Positions 50,920 through 60,701 of a stretch of 64,000 nt of DNA are shown here, one piece after another. Position 1 is the stretch's first letter, and each line of letters starts with the position of its first letter. The stretch comes from Irpex lacteus (lineage: Eukaryota; Basidiomycota; Agaricomycetes; Polyporales; Irpicaceae). Position numbers and translations under genes: made by a program. The stretch covers positions 248,001 through 312,000 of the forward strand of contig MQVO02000026.1 of NCBI GenBank assembly GCA_001986395.2, read 5' to 3'. The notes under the pieces are model-generated. The model was not told where the DNA came from. It did not search any database and saw only the letters and a list, made by a program, of their open reading frames with translations.

Positions 50920-52390
50920 CTAATCAAGATCGTTTAAGATGGTCGTTCCAGCCAGCTTGGGGGTAACTCCAACGAGGTGCGCCCCGGAAAGGAAGGAAGG
51001 CGCACGAGCCAAGATCTCCTCCATCTCGCGGCGCTGTTGCTGCTGGTTACCATTCTTGAAGTGGTCAATGAGACCGCTTACAACCGGTGCGCCAACGGAA
51101 AAGATGGTCCCGAGAGTCCCGAGGGAGAGAGCGTCGCTCTGGCCGAGAGTGCCATCAGGGTTGACGGTGGTCTGACCCAACCCTCCGTTAGGGTTGGTAG
51201 TTTGCCCCAGTCCCCCGTTCGGCTCTCCACCCGAGGACTGACCCAACCCACCGTTGGGGTTGGAACCTTGACCTAAATCCTGGCGGGCCAAGAACTCCAA
51301 GAGAGCACGGCGTTGCTGTTGCTGTTGCTGGCTGCCTCTGGATTGAAGGAAAGCAAGCGCATAGTAAGATCAGCACGAGTCGAGAGGCGGAATTCAGTAC
51401 ATGTCCACTTACCCGCCGAACAAGCTGTGGAAAATGCTAACAACGCCTGAACCGATGCTAGCAATATCTGCAGCCTTGCCGAGATTGAGAGCTCCGGATT
51501 CATCGACCTCAGCGCGAGCAAGGAGGTCCATGAGCTCACGGCTCTGCTGGCCGTTATTGCTATTGCTTTTATATTGCAGTCAGCATCAGCAGCATGGGCA
51601 TAAGGCGTAGTGGGACTACTTACCCGCCAAACAAGCTGTGGAAAATGCTAACAACACCTGAACCAATGCCAGCGATATCCGCAGCCTTGCCGAGATTGAG
51701 AGCCCCGGATTCGTCAACCTCCGCACGAGCGAGAAGTTCCATGAGCTCACGGCTTTGCTGGCTATTGCTACCACTGCTTCAACACCGCGGTCAGTATTGA
51801 AGATGCGAGAATTACACCGGTACTCACCCGCCAAACAAGTTATGGAAAACACTGGCGACGCTGGAACCGATGCTGGCAATGTCCGCGGCCTTGCCGAGGT
51901 TGAGAGCGCCGGATTCATCGACCTCGGCGCGAGCGAGAAGTTCCATGAGCTCACGTCTTTGCTGACTGTTGGTACTACTGCTTTCACACCGCAATCAGTA
52001 TTGAAAACGCGAGGATGAAACTAGTACTTACCCGCCGAACAAGTTATGGAAAACACTAGCAACACTTGAACCGATGCTAGCAATGTCCGCAGCCTTGCCG
52101 AGATTGAGAGCCCCGGATTCATCGACCTCGGCGCGAGCGAGAAGTTCCATGAGCTCACGGCTCTGCTGCTGGTTGCCGTTGTTCTTGAAGTGGTCGATGA
52201 GGCCACTGATAACAGGCGCGCCTACCGAGAAAATGGTACCGAGGGTACCGAGGGAGATGGCGTCGCTGTCATCGGGAGTAGCAGTGGTCTGGCGGCGGGA
52301 GAAAGAAGTGGGGGATACGGGAGCGGCGAGAGCTGGTGCGGCGATGGCAGCGACGACAGCGAGAGCGAAAACGGTTGAGGAGGAACGCAT
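50920..52390 (-). CDS. Secreted modular repeat protein B, paralog of protein A
   Basis: Five exons (52032-52390, 51828-51977, 51624-51773, 51413-51565, 50920-51337) give 409 aa without cysteine. The signal peptide ('MRSSSTVFALAVVAAIAAPA') and 'SRRQTTATPDDSDAISLGTL' match protein A closely. One type-1 module opens the protein. Four type-2 modules ('ARAEVDESGALNLGKAADIA', then 'SIGSSVASVFHNLFGG') occupy exons 1-4. They are more alike than those of A. The last exon has a Gly/Asn/Gln linker with several GLGQ units, one final type-1 module ('LSLGTLGTIFSVGAP') and the same 'ILNDLD' ending as A ('SLNDLD'). Some junctions read QQSR instead of QQRR, so fewer dibasic sites remain than in A. All introns split the closing Gly codon in phase 2. 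Function unknown; secreted peptide precursor is inferred. Confidence 0.88.
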
Positions 52391-52502
52391 CTTGACTGGA
52401 TGTATACGATAATGAGATGAGTGGAGTGGAGTCGTAATAGACGTGAAATGTGTAGTGGGAACGAAGTCGTTAACTTGCGAATGGAGAAAAAATCAAGTGA
52501 AG

Positions 52503-52652
52503 CTGGTGATATGACGATGTTAGCATAGGATTAATGCAGAGCGGTTTGGGATGATACTCACCAACCAGTGCTAACTCGATGTGCAACGGTAGAATGCGAA
52601 AGGACTCTCAGAGCTAAGGTCTTCTCGAGTGCTTACCCTCTCATTTATACGT
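52503..52652 (-). promoter_or_regulatory. TATA-type promoter, leader and leader intron of repeat-protein gene B
   Basis: On the minus strand ACGTATAAA at 52652-52644 is followed by 'CTCTGAGAGTCCTTTCG' and 'GCACTGGTTG|GTGAGT', as upstream of gene A. The leader intron is 52503-52561, ending CACCAG. Beyond the box the two upstream regions stop resembling each other by eye. Confidence 0.6.
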
Positions 52653-53192
52653 CTCTGAGCAGGCCAATATGGCGCACAGACAGGCACATGAAACCTCAAG
52701 CTGACTGTGTGGTAACTATTACGACGAGGTCACATCAGACTTGGAAGCAGAAAATTCAAGGGAACGCACAGGTGCGTACCCGTTCAGCCCGCCCGAGATG
52801 AGTTGTACGCTTCTGTGGTTCACCGTGTTTCACGGAATCCCGTGCTACATTGTGAGAAATCAACCGCCCGATGCCGAGTGGCTGTATGTGCTCACCTGAG
52901 TATGTGCTGTATAACTTCACCTTCAGACGAGGTCAGACTTGAGTAAAACATAGGGTTGTTGCAGCAGAGGTTCCAGATCATCCGGCTTAGATATCGCCAT
53001 TCGAATTCACACACGTGGCGCATCGCATGTCGAGTTCATCGTGAGGTATAATTCCAACGAAGACGGGCCAACAACGACTTCATAGATTGCCCGTGACCTG
53101 TAGCGAGTAAGATACAAACGGCAGCTGAACTGGACAAGAGGGTAATATATTGCATTAGCTACCTGTAAGATACGATACAACCGCTTAATAAG
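52653..53192. other. Intergenic, no gene seen
   Basis: This is 540 bp upstream of gene B and downstream of the next minus-strand gene. Short frames have no recognisable features. Confidence 0.45.
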
Positions 53193-54055
53193 TCATATAC
53201 GATATGTACAGTCATAAGAACACTCATCAACCGTTCCAGGGTAAATAGTCCAAGTCACCAGAACCTCTGACGATAGCAACCAACGCATCACCCACCCACT
53301 CCTCTCCATCCCGCCACTCGCCGCCGGCAGCCCAGTTACGCAACATACATACAGCCTTCTTCTCTCGCGCACGCATGTTGGGCCATCCCAGCCCTCGTCA
53401 TCCTCGGGCACATGATAGCCTAGCGACAAGCCCAGCAGATCATAGTTGACGAGCAACTCCAGTTCGGCAGTGAGAGACGAGCAAACATGGTCTTTACGAC
53501 GGTAAGACGCCAGCATTCGGAACAGAGCCGCATAGACTGCCGATGACCTGGGCATACAGATAGTGTAGGTCTTTTGATAATGTTCTGTCCATTCGGAAGG
53601 TTGAAAGCCAGCAAACGAGAGGGGTAGCAAGTGGAGGTATTGCACGGACCCAGGGGTTGTCTTGCGTGTGAGGCGATGAAGAAAGCCCTTGCTAATGAAG
53701 TCAATAGTAGTGAGGGAGGTTGTGTAAAGGGTAAACGCAAGGACGAGACTTTGCGTGAGGCGACGTGTAGTAGCTCGTCTGGTACGAGAAAATAGAGGAC
53801 TGTTCACTGGCTACGAATCTAGCTGGGGGTTTTGCTTACCGTAAGAACTTTATGCACGTCCATACTTCTGTATAGCAGAGAACCCCAAGGTATCAGCGGA
53901 ATTTCATCCTTGCTCAGCATGGCCAATGCTGCCTCGACGAGATCAGAGGGTAGTTGGTCGAAGAGGTCTTCGGGCAGTTCTGGTATTTCATGCTTTGTCG
54001 ATGGAGTGTGTCGTTGAGGTAATGGCACTGGGAGAGCAGAGATTGTTGTGATCAT
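53193..54055 (-). CDS. Unknown protein, two exons
   Basis: Family not recognised. Two exons (53840-54055, 53193-53810) give 277 aa, joined by a 29-nt intron (GTAAGC..CGTAG), which is short even for fungi. The start is the ATG at 54055 ('MITTISALPVPLPQRHTPST'); a TTG-initiated extension is not used. The N-terminus reads 'ELPEDLFDQLPSDLVEAALA', leucine-rich and acidic, a little like an F-box start. The rest is hydrophobic in places ('LTQSLVLAFTLYTTSLTTID') with many Tyr, Arg and Cys. There is no clear domain. The small intron and lack of a family leave open a model error near the junction or a drifting gene. Confidence 0.5.
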
Positions 54056-54626
54056 CGTGGGCAAGGTAGATAATAGTCGACGTTATTAGTCCTTGAGCGT
54101 AAACTTGAAGGTCCTGACTCCAAGACGCAGTAACGAGGCAATAGACGCTAGACAAAACCGTTCCGTACTTGGAAACTGAGTTAAATCAACACGCGTCTAT
54201 TTCAGCCTTGCTCCTGACTAAAACGTTCTGCATACTCGATTCCAGTTCTGCATTCATATCACCACTAGGAACCAATTGATAGGTCTGTTACTATGGCTTG
54301 AAGATGTCTCACACTTCCCAGCGGAAAATAAACTCATCTAAGAGGTAAGCCTGAGTACAGTTCACTCGAGTGCACATCGTTTCCTGATTGGATGTTGAAG
54401 AGCACGGTAAGGACATATATGGTCAGCCGCTACATGATGGCATTACAATTCCGTGCTCCACTTCACTATGTGTATCTCGACAATGCACAACTCTCGCGCA
54501 TGCGGTCGGGTCCTGAGAACGGCTCCGAGTCTTCGACAACGTTCATACGGCTACGATGCACCGTATGTTGCCGTTGCTTCATTCAGAGTAAAGACGCACT
54601 GTAATCTAACGCTTACAAGATCTAGA
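54056..54626. other. Intergenic between divergent genes
   Basis: This is 571 bp upstream of two divergent genes. A 70-codon frame at 54392-54604 has no recognisable features. Confidence 0.45.
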
Positions 54627-56185
54627 ATGTCCAGCCACAGTTCGAGTGTTACTCAGCCGACTCAATGGCCTGCCAGCGAGGAAGCTCTACAAGCTGCTCG
54701 TGTGTTTCTTCGTCAGTGGTGAGTTGACACCGTTCTCCTATCTGCCTCATTAATTCATGCCTTACTCAGTGCGAAGTCTAATTCCCGAACGCTTCTGATA
54801 CCGGACAAAGACGCAGACGGCCTCTGTGGCTCCATGATAATATACCGCACTCTGGTGTCCCTAGGACTTCCGAAAGAGCAGATCTCCGTCCACTTCGTTG
54901 CCAAAGGATCAAACGTCCACGCAGAGTCCGAGCGAGAGCGTATGGAAGCCTATGATTCCAAGTTTGTCATCGTGGTCGACCAAGGTAGTCGACCAGGAGG
55001 ACCAATCGTACGTGGAAAGGACGTTCGTACCCTCATTGTCGACCACCACTGGACAGACAAGGAAGACGATTTCCCGGAAGGCGCTCTGGTACTTTCTGCA
55101 GCTCGCTACGAGCCGGTTGCAACATCAAGTACCCTTGCGTATATCCTATGCAGACCTGTGATTGGGGAAAGCCATCGAGAGGATATCGACTACCTCTGCG
55201 CGGTCGGGACGTACGGAGACTTGGGGATATCGTTCAGCTTCACGCCATCGCCCCCGTGGCCGCTTAGTGATATGGAAGCTTGCGTGCGACGTTGCACAAA
55301 GAAGGTTCTGGGAGATGCGGTCAGTCTGCTCAACGCACGTAGGTTTCAAAGTGCTAGTGTAGGAGTACCACATTGACGAAAGATATATAGCTCGCAGAAC
55401 GGCAACATACGACGTACAATCCGCCTGGTCCGCCTTACTTCAAACAAAGACTTCTCCCCGAACTGTCCTCTCGTCTGCTCGCCTTCTTGCTGCTCGACAG
55501 GAGGTAAACACCGAAATCACAAAGGTAGCCCGTAACAGACCTTGGTTCTCCGGAGATGGGCGAATTGCGCTCATTCGAGTCACGAGCGGAGCGCAGGTGC
55601 ATCCAGTCATTGCGACGCGCTGGGCTGGATCGTTGGAGTCGAAGAAGCTAGAGATCGTGATGTGCGCGAACGATGGGTATGTACCCGGGATGACGAACTT
55701 CTCGTGTCGGGTCGCTAAGTGTGCCAAGGAAAGGATGGCGGGATTGAGTAGTGCGAAAGCTGGGTTAAAGAGGGCAGTAGATGACTGTGAGCAGGAATCA
55801 GGAGAGAAGGACGTTAACATTATTGCGGTTCTGAACGAGTATGCCAGTCGGGAAAGCGGCTTGCGAGAGGCGATGGGTGATAACTTTGCACGGGGACACA
55901 AGCAGGTATGTCCATATGATATCGTCTATATTGCGCGCCATAGATTCTCATGCTCATTGGTAGGCGAGTGGCGGCATAGTACGCACCGAGGAATTCGAGC
56001 AGCTCTGGCGAATCATGCAGAACTCTGCATCTGGCAACGGTGGATCAGGTATGCACTGTTTTTGACATGTTTCGATTGTCCAGCTCACGTTTTGTTTAGG
56101 TGAACCTGCGACGAAACGGCGAACGAAGGCCTCCGATCCCCCTTCCCAGAGGAACACGCTGGAAGGATGGTTGAAGAAGGCTTGA
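54627..56185 (+). CDS. DHH-family phosphoesterase (RecJ-like fold)
   Basis: Manganese-dependent phosphoesterase or exonuclease of the DHH superfamily. Five exons (54627-54718, 54770-55338, 55391-55905, 55964-56048, 56100-56185) give 448 aa. Motif I is 'LLIPDKDADGLCGSMI' (DxDG), another metal-binding segment is 'KFVIVVDQGSRPGG', and motif III is 'VRTLIVDHHWTD' (DHH). 'YLCAVGTYGDLGISFSF' follows, like the last DHH-domain Asp region. The C-terminal half has 'VARNRPWFSGDGRIALIRVT' and 'VIATRWAGSLESKKLEIVMC', resembling the DHHA1-type substrate domain. The end is basic with 'SQRNTLEGWLKKA', slightly like a PCNA-binding box. Nuclease activity is plausible but not shown. It is not a Prune or PPX1 pyrophosphatase by length. 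Confidence 0.85.
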
Positions 56186-56337
56186 TCTTCAAGATATGGA
56201 TCACATTTATGGAGTCTATATTCCTACCTTGACTGGTTATGAATCTTGATAAGTTATATAGCATACCGCGTCTCGCTTTCCACACCGCGACCTTATCACT
56301 TAGTAAACGGAGGCCGATTCCCAAGTTACTAAAAAAC

Positions 56338-56426
56338 TGAGTCGACCCAGGATCGAACTGAGGACCTTCTGTGCTTACAACGAATGAATGTAAAACAGAT
56401 GCGATAACCGACTACGCCATCGACCC
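56338..56426 (-). tRNA. tRNA-Val(TAC) with a 15-nt intron
   Basis: Read on the minus strand the cloverleaf is complete. The acceptor is GGGTCGA/TCGACTC (one G-T pair); the D arm contains 'GCGTAGTCGGTTATCGC'; the anticodon stem is TCTGT/ACAGA with loop TTTACAC (anticodon TAC) interrupted after position 37 by a 15-nt intron; the T arm is CTCAG-TTCGATC-CTGGG; the discriminator is A. A run of six T lies just downstream on the minus strand. It sits between the DHH and Ssz1 genes. Confidence 0.94.
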
Positions 56427-56610
56427 TTAAAGCTTGAAGGAGAATTGTGCGAGTGCGTTTGCGATAGATTTCGAGGAAGATTATCATTGGGCGCCTCTTT
56501 GAATACGCGATTCATCTGGCGTCTATCAGAAAACTTTGAGATTGTGTTCGCCTGCAGGCTGGTAAACACCTTTACCTCCTCCCTTCCTCTTTATTACTTG
56601 TATCACTGCG

Positions 56611-58724
56611 ATGGCCGCTTCAAATCAACAAAATGGTAGTGCTGAGGCTCCCATTGACCTCGCTAACCCTACTGTTGTCGGTATCAACTTTGGCAACTCC
56701 TACGCCTCGATTTCCGTCTTGAACAAGGTACGGGGGTCTTGTATAGGAATGGGGGTCGGGAACTATTAAGATTGACGTGGTCATTTCTTGTTCGTAGCAA
56801 GGAAACCCGGATTGCATCGCCAACGAGGACGGTGAACGTCAGATTGCTTGTGCCGTGAGCTTCCAAGGAGAGGAGATCGTGAGTTGTCTGTCCCGTAACT
56901 TTCTAAATGCATCACATTAATCTTAAGCGGATTCACTAGTACATTGGAAACCAAGCGAAACATCAACTCGTAAAGAATGCCCAAAACACGATCACTGGCT
57001 TCAGGAACTTGTTAGGCAAGAAGTGAGTTATCATTTACGCATGAATCTGCGCTGTATAGTGACAGCGTCCTCTACCTAGATTTTCAGAGATCGATACATC
57101 GAAGCCCACGACCTCTGCCCCCGTCATCGAGCACCCCGAGCAGGCAGGTGTCCCCGCATACAACGTGCAAATCCTTCAAGCGGCGCCTCTCCCATTGCCC
57201 ACTTCAACCACTACGACTCAACAAAACACGCCTCTTGCCTCTCAGGTAGCCACCCCGCGCTCTGAGCCCACACCTGCGACGCGTATCCTCTCCGTCTCCG
57301 AAGTTACTACGATCTTCATCAAATCCCTCCTGCAATCTGCGGAAGATTTCCTTGGCAAGAAGGTTCAGGGAGCTGTCATCACTGTCCCAGCATGGTTCAA
57401 CTCTGAACAAAAGAAGGCTTTGGAGGCTGCCGCCACCGACGCTGGTGTCACCGTCCTTCAACTCTTAGAAGAGGCAGGTGCAGCTGCCGTCGCTGTTCTC
57501 TCTAACCCACCCACTCCTTCCGGCCCCGAGCTCTCAGAGGACCGCACTCAACTCGTCGTCGATCTTGGAGCCTCAGCGCTCGAGCTCTCCTTATTGAGCA
57601 TTCGTCAAGGCCTCATCCACTCGCTCGCCTATGTCTCGGACCACAGCCTCGGCGGAGACGCTATCGACGACAAAATCATCAAGTTCTTCGCCAAGGAGTT
57701 CACCAAGAAGACAAAGGTCCCGCTCACTGTCGCACCTGCTCCCGCCGACTCCAAGCAAGACCAGCGCGCCGAAGCTAAACTGCGTCTTGCGGTTGAGCAC
57801 ACCAAGCGCACCGTCAGTGCCTCGAGCGGTGCTGCAACGTGCTCTGTCGAGTCCCTCAAAGATGGTATGGACTACACGGGCTCGATCAACCGTATGAGGT
57901 TCGACATCGAAGTTCGAAGCATCTACGCTGGTGTAGGCGAGCAAGTCAAGAAGCTCGTTGCTTCTGCTGGCTTGGACTTGTTCGACGTCGACGAGATCGT
58001 ATACGTCGGTGGAAGTGCCTCTCTTCCCGGGTTGGACGAACATCTCGCTGGTATCGGTTTCCAGGAGGACGTCGTCACGCCCTTCTCCAACGGCTCAGTC
58101 GTCGGAGGCGGTGTTGGAGACCCTACCACGCTTCTCAGTCGTGGAGCAGTCGTGCAGGCTAAGTTGTTGGCTGGCCTCGGCGAGACTACGGAGGAGGAGA
58201 AGGAGGTCAAGGCTGCGTTCCATGAGAAGACGGAGAACTGGACGGGTGCGAAGGTCACAAGCAAGAGCATCGGGCTTGTCTTCCCTGAGGCATCTGCTGA
58301 GGGACAGGAGGAGAACGCTTTGGGCGGACAGTGGATCCCTCTTGTGCTACGTGAGACTCCGTTACCGTGCCGAAGGACCGTGAGGTTTGAGGTCGAGGTC
58401 GGAGATGAGAACAAGGTTGGGTTCGAGCTGTGGCAGGTCGACGAGAGTATCAAGGTGACGCTTGAAAAGCCACCGAAACTCGAGCCTGAGGAGGACGAAC
58501 CTGAGGAAGAGGAAGAAGAGGAGGAGGAGATTGAGGTGAAGGATAAGCTCATCAGCAAGTCTGAGTTGTTGGGCGCAGTACTCTTGGAGTCGAAGAAGGC
58601 TAGCGGGAAGAAGGCTAAGCTGGAGGTTCAGATACTCATTGGAGATGATGGAAGAGTCGATCTGAGTGCGACGGAGGTTGGTGGGGAGAAGGTCACTCTC
58701 GCGGTTCCTCCTATCAGCGAATAA
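56611..58724 (+). CDS. SSZ1: Ssz1-type ribosome-associated Hsp70 homolog
   Basis: Atypical Hsp70 that forms the ribosome-associated complex with zuotin and helps fold nascent chains. Four exons (56611-56727, 56798-56878, 56940-57022, 57080-58724) give 641 aa. The N-terminal phosphate loop reads 'VVGINFGNSYASISVLNK' instead of the canonical Hsp70 DLGTT form, as in Ssz1. Further motifs: 'IGNQAKHQLVKNAQNTITGF', 'VQGAVITVPAWFNSEQKKAL', 'LLEEAGAAAVAVL', 'LVVDLGASALELSLL', 'VDEIVYVGGSASLPGLDEHL'. The C-terminal part is short and beta-rich, with an acidic run near residues 560-580, and ends 'VTLAVPPISE' without an EEVD tail. The length exceeds yeast Ssz1 (538 aa), mainly through a Pro/Thr-rich insert near residues 110-150. 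A first-exon intron near codon 39 is typical of fungal Hsp70 genes. Confidence 0.92.
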
Positions 58725-58908
58725 GGTCGCTATGTGCTAGTACCTGTCTTATACCTATTTGTCTTTCACTCGACTGTCAATGTGAAGTTTCACGGTGTTG
58801 CTGAGTATTTAGCGTTTATATGCGTGCATTATATTCGAAATATACAGTAAGTATCGTTACACTCCACATCGTCCGCACCCTTCCAAGCAGACTGCTAGTC
58901 CAGCGCTC

Positions 58909-60106
58909 TTAGGCTTTCAACGCAGGCAAGATATATGGAATTGGCCCCCGAGGATACGTCTTGTACTTGAATGTGGCCGCATACCCTCGAATGATCTGTA
59001 TCACACATCGCATCACATTAGCACCAGTATACGCACAACCATCAATCATACTACCTCTACTCACATGTTCGAAGTTCGTCGTCTTCTTGAAAGCACCACG
59101 AGTGAGGTCCGTCTCATCCCAGTACAACCTCCTATACCACCTATCCAAGTACGGATACTCGTACCGTATCATCTTCAAATTGGCCTTGAATAACGTAAAG
59201 TACCCCACATCGAAACGTGCGATGGTCGTATACAGCCTGATATCAGCCTCCGTGATATGCTGCCCAAACAAGAACGGTCCCTTGCCGCCCTCAATGTTCC
59301 CTTTAAGCAGAGCTTCGAGTCTGTCGAGCGACGCGAACAATGGATAGAGATGAGCCTCGTACGCCTCCTGCGTCGTCGCAAAGCCGGTTTTGTACACGCC
59401 GTTATTGACGGTATTGTACACCCACTCGTTCAACTCGTCGATCTCCTTGCGCAGTGGACGTTCCGGGTAATACCCCCCAAAGCCATGCGCAGACTCTCTC
59501 CGCTCGGGTGGGAGCAGTCCGTCGAATGCAGTGAAGAACATCCGGATTATCTCGCTCGACTCGTTGTTGACGATGGTTTCCCGCTTTTTGTCCCAGAGGA
59601 CGGGAACGGTGTAGCGGCCTACGTAGGATGGCTCGGCTTTGAGGTAGAGCTGTTTGTGCTTAGTGAATCCGTAGAGTGGGTCGTGCGGGTCGGTGCCGTC
59701 TACACCTGTGTACACCCTGGGATTATGAAAAATGCACATGAGTAGCCGTTCGAGCTATCGGGAATCGCAGTATGCGCACCAGCCCTCCTCTGTCAGTGTA
59801 TAGTCCATGACTACGAGCTGGATTATATCCTCTAAGCCTTTCAGAGATCGCACCAGGTTGGTGCGATGTGCCCATGGGCACCCTAAGTTTATATACAAGA
59901 CCTAATACAACAAAAATGAGATCACCCACGCATAAGGAGTACAAGAGACGTACATAACGATCCTTCTCCGCAGGGAACTCTGCGTTTGGGTCCGGGGAGA
60001 CCCAGCTTCGGAAAGAGGACACTTGTCTACGGAACTGGCCATCTTTGTCCGCAAAGTTGTGAATGCTTTTCTGTTCAGAGGTATTAGTGGTTTCGCTGGC
60101 AGTCAT
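58909..60106 (-). CDS. Glutathione S-transferase, Ecm4/omega-like (glutathionyl-hydroquinone reductase type)
   Basis: Enzyme of the Ecm4/GTO family, known for cysteine-dependent reduction of glutathionyl-hydroquinones and dehydroascorbate-like substrates. Four exons (59954-60106, 59780-59901, 59065-59716, 58909-58995) give 337 aa. The active-site Cys is near residue 59 in 'YINLGCPWAHRTNLVRSLKG', assembled across intron 1. Then come 'DPHDPLYGFTKHKQLYLKAE', 'YVGRYTVPVLWDKKRETIVN', 'NNESSEIIRMF' and the all-helical C-terminal domain, 'FLFGQHITEADIRLYTTIAR', 'IRYEYPYLDRWYRRLYWD'. The start is the ATG at 60106 ('MTASETTNTS'). This fits a role in handling lignin-derived quinones in a wood-decay fungus, which is inference. 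Confidence 0.92.
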
Positions 60107-60701
60107 CGTGGACAAGAGAAGATGAGTGGATGTGGTGAGTGCCCAGCATGTCTACGGGAACAGCTGGTTATATAGGCATCTTCCACCATGATCAAAGTTG
60201 CGTCTGATCTTATCTCCTCCATTATTAACGCAGCGTAAAAGACATGAGTAACCTGTAGACGAGTAGTAGAATTACTACGTCAGATTGCACCAGAGCGCTG
60301 CAATCAGGCACGAGATGCACCAAGCGCCTGGCCACAGCACAACTCACGTACCAGCTGATGACACACTCACCAATAATTGCCTTTTGTGTCTGTACCAATA
60401 TTGGACTACGCCCTCGCTGTGATGCACACCGCAATACAATCTCCTACCTTGGCATAGCTTACTCAGCTGAGTTCCGGAATATGTACCCTGACTCAAATAT
60501 GGTGCCAAAGGCCGAATGGGAGTATGTCCCATCCGCACAGGTATTACTCAGCATGATCAGCGTACTAATATCGACCTACAAAGGCTCTCGTCAGCTAAAC
60601 CATACAGCTCACAATTCGCGAACTTACTACTACCACTGTCGCAAAGTCCATCTGCAGCACCAAACCAAACGTCATACAATAGTGGTCAACGAATTCAGTC
60701 C
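60107..60701. other. Intergenic, no gene supported
   Basis: This is 595 bp with the promoter of the GST and the 3' end of the LCHN-like gene. Frames in it have no recognisable features. Confidence 0.45.
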
